Translations under genes and position numbers: made by a program
Shown: positions 58,082-64,000 of the stretch, one piece after another
Layout: each line of letters opens with the position of its first letter
Numbering within the stretch: position 1 is the stretch's first letter
The notes under the pieces: generated by a model
Databases searched by the model: none
What the model was told of the DNA's origin: nothing
The model's input: the letters and a program-made list of their open reading frames with translations, nothing else
NCBI RefSeq assembly: GCF_900176395.1
Contig: NZ_FWXL01000006.1
Location: forward strand, 273,492-337,491
Direction of reading: 5' to 3'
Source: Novosphingobium sp. B1
GTDB lineage: Bacteria; Pseudomonadota; Alphaproteobacteria; Sphingomonadales; Sphingomonadaceae
DNA length: 64,000 nucleotides

Positions 58082-58848
58082 GCTGTTGCCTCTTTGACCC
58101 AAAGTGGGCGAATAAGGCGAGATACCGAGATGTAGAAAGCGCTTACCGGCATATCGGTTACCAGCGAAGGTGACGCATCTTCACCGCTATAAATTCGCGC
58201 CTTGCCAGACTGATCAATCCAAGTAAGCCACACCCAATTCCAATCAGGCAGGCGTTCTCCGACAATTTCGGGATTAATAAGATCTATGTAGGCGTCAAAA
58301 CAAAATGCGTCGTAGGAAGTGAGTGAAGTTGCAAATGGCAGCGCCGCCTTCACGTCACCTTCCCGAGCATTGATATACAACCAATCGTCTATGATTTCTT
58401 GTCGACTTTTAGCGGGGCGAAGACTCGGAATGTCTAAATCATGATTCCCATCCCGTGCAGACTTCAACCATTCTTCGTTGTAGATTTCGACAGTGTGACC
58501 ATCGTCAAATCTCCCAAGGATTCTGGCTAAATCGCCACAAAGCCGGGCCACCATGTGGTCAAGTTCGTTAGCCTCGCTGGCAACTGCCTTTCCATGCTGT
58601 AGAATTTCAGCAAATTTGCGAAGAACACCTATGTTGGCACCAAGTCGTCGCATTGCCTCTAGAACGACAGCAATATTTGCTTGGTCAAATTGGAAACGCC
58701 TGTGGCTGCGATTACTCGCGGGCACTGCAGCTAGCAGTCCTTCCTTGAACCAGTAACCAAGCACATCATCGGAGATGCCAGTTGCCGCCTGCAAATCTTG
58801 GCGACTGAAAAGACGGCTAGCTGGGTAGCGAGGGGAGACTTTCAACAT
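58078..58848 (-). CDS. MerR-like regulator with C-terminal sensory region
   Basis: 256-aa protein. N-terminal MerR-type HTH (RLFSRQDLQAATGISDDVLGYWFKEGLL, about residues 12-40, then SHRRFQFDQANIAVVLEAMRRLG). The C-terminal ~170 residues match nothing I know. It is first in the operon with the small protein and integrase. The ATG at 58848 coincides with the predicted transcription start, so the mRNA may be leaderless. It probably represses its own operon. Confidence 0.75.
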   Translation of the reverse strand: MLKVSPRYPASRLFSRQDLQAATGISDDVLGYWFKEGLLAAVPASNRSHRRFQFDQANIAVVLEAMRRLGANIGVLRKFAEILQHGKAVASEANELDHMVARLCGDLARILGRFDDGHTVEIYNEEWLKSARDGNHDLDIPSLRPAKSRQEIIDDWLYINAREGDVKAALPFATSLTSYDAFCFDAYIDLINPEIVGERLPDWNWVWLTWIDQSGKARIYSGEDASPSLVTDMPVSAFYISVSRLIRPLWVKEATA

Positions 58849-58902
58849 AGGTGCTATAGACCTAAGTGGGGAGCATTTGTCAATAGGTCTAAAGAACCTA
58901 TT
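58848..58902 (-). promoter_or_regulatory. Promoter with paired TAGGT-N7-ACCTA operators
   Basis: Two palindromes share TAGGT-N7-ACCTA, at 58848-58864 and, with AA/TT extensions, at 58882-58902. A sigma-70 promoter sits between them on the minus strand: TTGACA (58883-58878), 17 bases, TCTATA (58860-58855). One operator covers the -10 and start codon, the other abuts the -35. Confidence 0.75.
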
Positions 58903-58968
58903 TCCGGCGAGAGTAGGACGATCGGTCCTCCTCAAACTCGCGGCGGGGGCAAAGACCCTTCTGCTTCG

Positions 58969-59478
58969 TCACGGCATCATTTCAGGCGCGGGGTCATAAG
59001 CTTGGTCGCTAGGCTGATTAAGCATCACCCGCTGATCGATCCCGAATGACGGTATGAAGCCACCGTCTTCGTAGTCATCGTCTGAGATGATGCAGCCAGC
59101 CCTACGATCATGCAGAACGTGCAGCGTGGTGTTTACACCGTCCTCATCGCACTGGCCGGCAGGGTCATCCTCTTCGTCGTCCTCCGACATGCCGAAAAGG
59201 CCACCCCCTGTTGCCGCCATCTCATAACCGGCCTTGCGGTGCCTGTGATGGCGTGTGTGCCACTCAGGCGCAGAGATATCGCGCTCGTCTCCACTCGGCT
59301 CGCTGTCGCCATTGTCCTCCAAGTCTGGGTCGGGCTCGGCAGCATCGATACGATCGACAAGCATCGCCGAAAGGTTAGCGACTGCCTGATGAAGGCTTGC
59401 AACGGCATCCGCGATCATGGTGAACTCAGCCAGCGGGATTACCACGGCGGCGGGAATGAGAGTGTGAAGTTCCGCCAT
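58969..59478 (-). CDS. Hypothetical acidic island protein
   Basis: 169-aa very acidic protein with a hydrophobic N-terminal third and a His/Arg-rich patch (WHTRHHRHRKAG). No family recognised. The ATG at 59478 overlaps the previous gene by one base (TGATG). Confidence 0.6.
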   Translation of the reverse strand: MAELHTLIPAAVVIPLAEFTMIADAVASLHQAVANLSAMLVDRIDAAEPDPDLEDNGDSEPSGDERDISAPEWHTRHHRHRKAGYEMAATGGGLFGMSEDDEEDDPAGQCDEDGVNTTLHVLHDRRAGCIISDDDYEDGGFIPSFGIDQRVMLNQPSDQAYDPAPEMMP

Positions 59479-59990
59479 CACGCCGCCCCCTTCGCCGCAT
59501 GACTCGCGTGGATCAGTTCGATGACAGCAGGTTTACCGCCGCGCATCTTTAGTTCGGCAAGGCAATCTTCGATGCGGTCGTTTTCAGGCCACATCAGCCA
59601 AGCCTTGCCATCCTGCACCACCCATCCGCCGCCGCAGCGTTCGAACCGCGCCAGCCAGCGTCCAGCGTCAAATACGGGCGAAACCGCGTTGCCGGTCAGG
59701 CGGATAAGGTCGTCAAAGAAGGCCAGGACGTGCCGATCCTTCGGGAGCGAGTCCACGTCACACCAGATGATGTCAGCCTTAGCGCGAAGCTCTGCGATGT
59801 TGCTGGCAGGTTCAAACATGACGGCATCCTCTGCCTGACACAACGCGTCAGTAAGAAGCCCGCTCATTTCGTCACTATCGTCCGCTTCGGTGTGGAGCCG
59901 ATTGAAGGCGTACAGATAGCGCTGCATTGCGCGTTCAAAGCACGAGGGATTGTCGCGGACAGAGTCCGCCACTAGGGACAGGTCAGCCAT
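59478..59990 (-). CDS. Hypothetical island protein
   Basis: 170-aa cytoplasmic protein (starts MADLSLVADSVRDN). No family recognised; it precedes the acidic protein in a two-gene unit. The ATG at 59990 is preferred over 60002. Confidence 0.6.
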   Translation of the reverse strand: MADLSLVADSVRDNPSCFERAMQRYLYAFNRLHTEADDSDEMSGLLTDALCQAEDAVMFEPASNIAELRAKADIIWCDVDSLPKDRHVLAFFDDLIRLTGNAVSPVFDAGRWLARFERCGGGWVVQDGKAWLMWPENDRIEDCLAELKMRGGKPAVIELIHASHAAKGAA

Positions 59991-60060
59991 TTTCGTCTCC
60001 ACTACAGACGTTGTTGGTTAGAGCCGGTGCGAGGGGCCTAATCCTTGCATCGGCTCGTCA

Positions 60061-60105
60061 TTTCTGACATCATCAAATTGCCATGTCAATTGTCGATGTC
60101 AGAAA
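60061..60105 (+). promoter_or_regulatory. Nested operators at the RHH gene start
   Basis: TTTCTGACATC (60061-60071) and GATGTCAGAAA (60095-60105) are perfect 11-bp inverted arms, and ATGTCA (60083-60088) at the start codon is a further half-site. Short spaced half-sites fit an RHH repressor binding its own start region and the divergent operon at 59990. Confidence 0.6.
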
Positions 60106-60262
60106 AGCTGCGCGCGGACGCCCGGCAGTAAATGCCACTCCCGTTACAGTGCGCATCCCGCCAGAACTGCTGGGAAAGCTAGATGGCTGGATTTCGGCTC
60201 AGCCCGATAAGCCCTCCAGACCCGAAGCTGTAAGACGCATTATATCGGCGTTGGTAACTTAG
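60083..60262 (+). CDS. Small ribbon-helix-helix (CopG/Arc-like) regulator
   Basis: 59-aa protein with the RHH pattern: beta strand VTVRIPPELLGKL, then helices LDGWISAQ and SRPEAVRRIISALV. RHH repressors of this type control plasmid and island genes. The TAG stop overlaps a GTG of the next frame (TAGTG). Confidence 0.75.
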   Translation: MSIVDVRKAARGRPAVNATPVTVRIPPELLGKLDGWISAQPDKPSRPEAVRRIISALVT

Positions 60263-60288
60263 TGCGTGCGCAACCGGAGCCAACAAGC

Positions 60289-60564
60289 ATGAAACTTTAT
60301 CGTTCCGTTTCGAACCCTGAGGGTTGGGGTGGCCTTCCAGACTATGAAGTAAAGAACGGCAAGTTATTCAGGACAGTAAGCCATCCTCAGGGTTGGAGCG
60401 GATTGCCCGATTACGAGATACGGGATGGGAGGTTGTATCGAACCGTTTCTCATCCTTTGGGTTGGAGCGGCCTTGCAGATTATGAGATGAAAAACGGCAA
60501 GATATATCGTGCCATTTCACATCCAAGTGGATGGCATGGGCTTCCTGTCCTAGAACCACGCTGA
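60289..60564 (+). CDS. Four-repeat protein of unknown function
   Basis: 91-aa protein made of four tandem repeats of 23 residues (the last 21), consensus about KLYRTVSHPxGWSGLPDYE then a KNG turn. The DNA period is 69 bases from 60292. GGAG lies eight bases before the ATG; translation from GTG 60262 is possible. No family recognised; regular Trp/Gly/Tyr spacing suggests stacked beta hairpins. Confidence 0.65.
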   Translation: MKLYRSVSNPEGWGGLPDYEVKNGKLFRTVSHPQGWSGLPDYEIRDGRLYRTVSHPLGWSGLADYEMKNGKIYRAISHPSGWHGLPVLEPR

Positions 60565-60877
60565 ACATCACCGCTGCGACCTGACAAAGGAACAGCGTGA
60601 CGAGCATATCCGGCGCTATGCTGAATTGCTGCAAAAACGGGCCGACCGAATTGTCCCGCAAAATGCGGAACAAATATCTGTCCAGCGAGGCAGGCCTAAA
60701 AGCATCACGACACAGGTGGCGGAAGCAACCGGTCTAAGCGATGACACAGTGCGCCGCGCGCTCAAGCCCAAGGTTGTAGACATTAAGTCTGTCCTTGAGC
60801 CTGAGAGCGACCACGACGCCATCATCCGCGAAGCCAATGCCATCGTGTCGGCGTGGGACTGCGTGGTCGTTTACTAG
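60554..60877 (+). pseudogene. Beheaded ParB-like gene fragment
   Basis: Open frame resembling the region after the ParB/Sulfiredoxin domain in plasmid and island ParB-like proteins: HRCDLTKEQRDEHIRRYAEL, then GRPKSITTQVAEATGLSDDT as the HTH. The N-terminal nuclease/CTP-binding domain is missing and no proper start exists; the repeat protein ends inside it. The stop TAG shares CTAG with the opposite gene's stop. Confidence 0.65.
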
Positions 60878-61710
60878 GTGACTAGTGGATGACCATCCTC
60901 ATCAATCCTGGTCGCCAACTTTTCCATGAAGAATTTTACGCAGTTGAAGATGTGTTCCGCTTCATGGGCCGCATAGATCGTCTCAACATGCATTGTCGCA
61001 TTTCGCCACGGATTGCGCACCGCATCGAGAGAAGCGTGAACGCTCTCGAAAAAAGTGCGCTGGCCGATCGTAGCTATGTTTGACTTGGGGTACTTTGCGT
61101 CATTTCCCCGCTTGATCTCGCTGAGAATGGTGCCCCAATTTTTGGTATTCCCATTGGCGAAAAGGTCAATTTCTAGGTGCTTTGCAACTCCACGGATGCC
61201 GATCTCAAGGATACGTATCGAGTGGAAAGCTGAAGCGGTGTAACGACCCAACGCTAGGCATTTCGCCGCTTCTTCGATTTCAAACATTGCTGTTGGAAAA
61301 TTAAAGCCAACCTCCCAGTCGTAAAGATCGCTTGCCTCAAGCAAAAACTTCTTATCCCCATCTGCCACAATAAACAGATGAACGTCTTCTATGTGATCGA
61401 CAAATCTTCCTTCTATCTCCCGCAAAAAATATGAAAGTTGGTCGTAATTTATGGTGTTAGTTTCCAATGCGTCGCGCAACCGGTTGACCGATTTCTCTGC
61501 GAGGTTGGCTCCAATAGTTCCGATTGCATCTAAAAGACGTACGAGATGATCCTGTATGATGGCAGTATCAGCATTACCGATCAGTTGAACTTTATGTTCG
61601 TATTGATTGATCAAATGTTGGAGGGAACGAAGCTCTGTAGCCACCTCAAGAAATGGCTTAGCGTTTAACTGCTGCATGGACCGCCGAATCTGCGAAGGAA
61701 TGTTAGGCAC
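60874..61710 (-). CDS. HEPN-like domain protein, possible RNase
   Basis: 278-aa, AT-rich protein. The C-terminal helical part ends with WRNATMHVETIYAAHEAEHIF; RNATMH matches the R-N-x3-H motif of HEPN RNases. The N-terminal half is helical with no known domain. HEPN proteins are common in toxin-antitoxin and phage-defence systems, but no MNT partner is adjacent. GTG 61710 or ATG 61677 as start. Confidence 0.6.
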   Translation of the reverse strand: MPNIPSQIRRSMQQLNAKPFLEVATELRSLQHLINQYEHKVQLIGNADTAIIQDHLVRLLDAIGTIGANLAEKSVNRLRDALETNTINYDQLSYFLREIEGRFVDHIEDVHLFIVADGDKKFLLEASDLYDWEVGFNFPTAMFEIEEAAKCLALGRYTASAFHSIRILEIGIRGVAKHLEIDLFANGNTKNWGTILSEIKRGNDAKYPKSNIATIGQRTFFESVHASLDAVRNPWRNATMHVETIYAAHEAEHIFNCVKFFMEKLATRIDEDGHPLVT

Positions 61711-61734
61711 AAGCTAGCAATTTGAAATAATGAG

Positions 61735-63090
61735 TCACCCCTCTTGATCCAACTTCCCCGTCCGCACGCCTTCCCACCAGTCGCCCATGTCTTGCGGCTG
61801 AGCATCGCCTGACAGCACGTCGACAAGGAACTGTGCCGATGCCGCGCCTTGACCCGGCACAAGCCCTGTCATGTAGCCAGCGGCTTCCAGAGTGTTGCGG
61901 GTTGCCCTCTTGGTCTCCTTGCCTTCAGCGACCTTCCGAACGTCACCAGCGACTCGCTCAAGCGATTCCCCCAGGCCTTGAATGGGCGAGAAGCGATAGC
62001 CGTAAGAACGATCGCCCGCGAGCTTGCGGCCCACCACAGGCACGATGTCGCGCGCCAACGGGATAGGAGCGGCCAGACCATACACCGAAGTCTTTGCCGC
62101 CCATTCGGTCCAGCTTTCCTCGTTGTCATCGTCAGGCCCTTGCCCAGACAGCAGCGCAGGCAGGATAGGAGCCACCACGGCCAGCAACAGGCCGCGCATG
62201 GCGAGTTCCGGCAACATCTTCCCATTGCGACTGCGGACGGCCTCTCCGGCGTCCCAAGCGAATTCGAGAAACCGCTGATAGTTCGCCGACTGGAACGAAT
62301 AGAACATCGTCAGGGCCTTGCCCATCTCACCGGCAGGACCGCGCCCGCGCTGGATTGCAGCCAAATCCTTGGCAGCACCCGCACCTTGGCTTTCACGGAC
62401 GGCGGAGTCCGCTTCGTACACCGCCTGGTCTTCTTCCATGCCCGCCGCGATGGCCTTGTTGTACGCCCCGATCCAGGTCGGAATGACTACAAGGCGATCG
62501 AAGAAGCTGATGCCGGTGAACCCGTAGCGCTGCACCAGTGACGTAAGGTCGGTCTTGCCAACAAACCGGCGAACGTTTTCCCTGATGTCGCGATCCAGCG
62601 TGTCGAAGCGGCTTTTGAGTTCAAGGCTCCGATCAAGAACAAAGGCACTGGCTTCGCGAGGATTGCGCAGCGTCGTGTTCATGCCCGCCGCGAACCAGCG
62701 AGGGCCAATGCGCTCCACCGAGCCGACATAGCCGCCAAGCTGAGCGAACATCGTGCCGAGGCGGTAGGCCATGCCCACGAACGTCGTGTTGCGCCGCGCC
62801 GCCCGCATGAAGGCTTCCAGCTTGCTCATGCCCGCGCGATCGTAAACCCATTCGTTCGCGATGAACTGCAGCCACGGACGGAAAAGGCCCGCCACGTCCG
62901 ACCCCATCGTTTCCTCAACGGCATCCAGCACGCGCTTGTCGCTGAGGAAGCGCCACGCCTGCATGACCGTTTCCCGGTGCGTCAGATCGTGGACAACTTC
63001 GGCAACGTGCCGGTTGATGACATCGAGCGACAGCAGGATAGGCCGCTGCACTTCGGTGCGCTCCTTGGTGAAGCCGCGCGAGGTCGAGGG
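61735..63090 (-). pseudogene. Fragment of giant phage virion protein (C-terminal part)
   Basis: About 450 codons resembling the C-terminal region of the multi-thousand-residue polyvalent virion/ejection proteins of podovirus-like prophages (RPILLSLDVINRHVAEVVHDL, FRPWLQFIANEWVYDRAG). The frame begins upstream of the first start codon in STSRGFTKER and is out of frame with the next fragment. Confidence 0.7.
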
Positions 63091-63095
63091 CCGGG

Positions 63096-63500
63096 TATAA
63101 ACTTGCCCGTCGCGCCCTTGCCGAACTTGGACACGACAGCAGCCATCGGGATCGCTTCGAACCCGGCTTCGATGCTGCCTTCCAGCAAGCCACCGGTCGC
63201 CGCCTCAGCGCGCGTGCCACCACGGACACGATACTTGCCGTAAGCCTGTGAGCCAGTCTGTGCGCCTGCGACAGCCATTGCAGGAACCGGCGAGCGCGTC
63301 AGGATCGAAGCCGCAACACCCGGTGCCATCTGTGCGACCGACGCGAACCCGCCGTAGATGCCGCGCCCGGTTGCTGACTTGAAGGCAGGCGTTGCCTTGT
63401 CGATGTCGTCTTGTGCCTGCACGAAGTCAGTCTTGAGCCGCTGCGAATATGCGATGTCGAATGCGCTTTCGATGAAGTGGGCACCAGCGAGCGCCCGAGC
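63096..63500 (-). pseudogene. Fragment of giant phage virion protein (internal part)
   Basis: About 135 codons (HFIESAFDIAYSQRLKTDFV, GGFASVAQMAPGVAAS, then GGTRAEAATGGLLEGS) of the same giant virion protein type. It joins the C-terminal fragment out of frame at about 63090-63098, suggesting deletion of the segment between. Confidence 0.65.
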
Positions 63501-63691
63501 CGAAAGAGATTTTCGCCAACACTTGCCACGATCACGATCAGCACAAGCGAGAGGATCGTAAAGCCGCTGCCATCCTGTTGCCCGTGCTTGACGATCTGCC
63601 GGCTCATCAGCGGCAAGGCGAGTGCGAGCAGATTGATCGACAGCGTTGCAGCGACCAGGGAACCATGCCCCTTGATGACCCTGTCGAGCAC
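63491..63691 (-). pseudogene. N-terminal fragment of a type I secretion ABC transporter
   Basis: Starts GTG at 63691. VAATLSINLLALALPLMSRQI matches the first transmembrane segment of HlyB/LapB-type exporters, and the frame then passes into the phage fragment at about 63491-63505. The ATPase domain is absent. Confidence 0.6.
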
Positions 63692-63697
63692 GGCGCC

Positions 63698-63904
63698 TCA
63701 ACCGAAGAGCGATTTTACTGTGCTGAAGGTGGACGAGACGACTGTCGATGTCGGGGCGACAGCTGTCTGAACCGTCGTGGTCTGTATCAACGGCGACAGG
63801 TCCTGCGTACTTGTCTGGAGCAATTCCGACGATGAGGTCACGGCAGTGTCTGCAATCGTGATCGATGCATCCAATATTGAATCCAGAATCGAGTCGCCGG
63901 ATTG
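63698..63904 (-). pseudogene. Ser/Thr-rich protein tail truncated by an IS
   Basis: About 67 codons (DSILDSILDASITIADTAV, ending SSTFSTVKSLFG) ending six bases before the ABC-transporter start. The N-terminal part is replaced by the IS left end, so the apparent start at 63988 lies in the IS. It could be the tail of a secreted adhesin; uncertain. Confidence 0.5.
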
Positions 63905-64000
63905 AGGGACTGTCAGGATTTCCGTGTGTGGCCGGGCATAATGGGCAACAAGGAGTCCCACTATGTCACGACGCAAAGAACCTGCCATACCGAATGAGCT
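63904..64000 (+). mobile_element. Left end of an IS256-family insertion sequence
   Basis: The transposase gene starts MSRRKEPAIPNEL (ATG at 63963), the usual N-terminus of IS256-family transposases, with AAGGAG ahead of it. GGGACTGTCAGGATTTCCGT (63906-63925) looks like the terminal repeat. The IS runs off the window, so target duplication cannot be checked. Confidence 0.75.
63963..64000 (+). CDS. IS256-family transposase, start only
   Basis: First 12 codons of a transposase (see the IS entry); AAGGAG lies about five bases upstream of the ATG. Confidence 0.75.
   Translation, partial: MSRRKEPAIPNE

Larger units (their letters stand above)
56725..64000. mobile_element. Integrated, degenerate genomic island (continues past window)
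   Basis: Starts at the tRNA-Cys 3' end with an inward-lying tyrosine recombinase and carries regulators, short hypothetical genes, broken phage genes, secretion-system fragments and an IS. GC is visibly lower around 58-62 kb. I found no second copy of the tRNA-Cys 3' end within the window, so the right end is not here or has been lost. Confidence 0.8.

Noticed and set aside
60292..60561. CRISPR-like tandem repeat
   Set aside because: The 69-base units are directly adjacent without spacers and encode in-frame protein repeats.
63905..63988. Start of the Ser/Thr-rich protein at 63988
   Set aside because: This part lies within the IS left end, so the frame is a chance fusion.

Overview
The window is about 64 kb of high-GC alphaproteobacterial chromosome. 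The gene content fits Sphingomonadaceae, most likely Novosphingobium or a close relative: a complete general stress response (GSR) regulatory set (NepR, EcfG, PhyR, HWE-type kinase), a MoxR/DUF58/DUF4129 operon, polyhydroxyalkanoate (PHA) genes, and a GNAT-like protein beside a membrane fatty-acid desaturase, as expected in sphingolipid makers. The genus is inferred from gene content and style only.

Layout. 1-10 kb is core metabolism: the end of gltB, gltD, a CNNM/CorC membrane protein, an OmpA-type lipoprotein, an aldo/keto reductase, a CysQ-like phosphatase, sucC and etfBA. 10-20 kb has small exported proteins, a six-gene MoxR operon with overlapping genes, pheA, and a membrane-anchored cytochrome c with two haem domains. 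21-30 kb has rlmE-ppx, tRNA-Gln, a MarR regulator, and a response regulator / FecR-LysM / CHASE2-kinase operon. 30-37 kb has a LOG-family protein, thiD, glmM, a cation symporter, sodB and an AI-2E-type transporter.

37.3-43.2 kb is the most interesting chromosomal part. It is a GSR hub with nepR-ecfG, a CHASE-HWE kinase, phyR, two receiver-only proteins and a four-cysteine FNR-like regulator. I found four perfect EcfG promoters (GGAAC-N16/17-CGTT), in front of nepR-ecfG, phyR, one receiver protein, and an unannotated ~90-nt transcript. That transcript has a C-rich loop and a strong terminator and looks like a GsrN-type stress sRNA. A near-match to the promoter precedes the OmpA lipoprotein gene at 4.2 kb.

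43.2-56.6 kb has a GNAT-like acyltransferase candidate, a desaturase, a frameshifted rhodanese, lptFG, clpS, a PHA granule module (phasin with an internal start, then phaC), alaC, a crotonase, an RNB nuclease and tRNA-Cys.

From 56.7 kb to the end is an integrated, decaying element next to tRNA-Cys. It holds a tyrosine recombinase in a three-gene operon with its own MerR-like regulator and paired operators, a small ribbon-helix-helix (RHH) gene with nested operators, a four-repeat protein, a beheaded ParB-like gene, a HEPN-like protein, pieces of a giant phage virion protein, pieces of a type I secretion locus, and the left end of an IS256-family element. No right attachment site is visible, so the element probably continues past the window.
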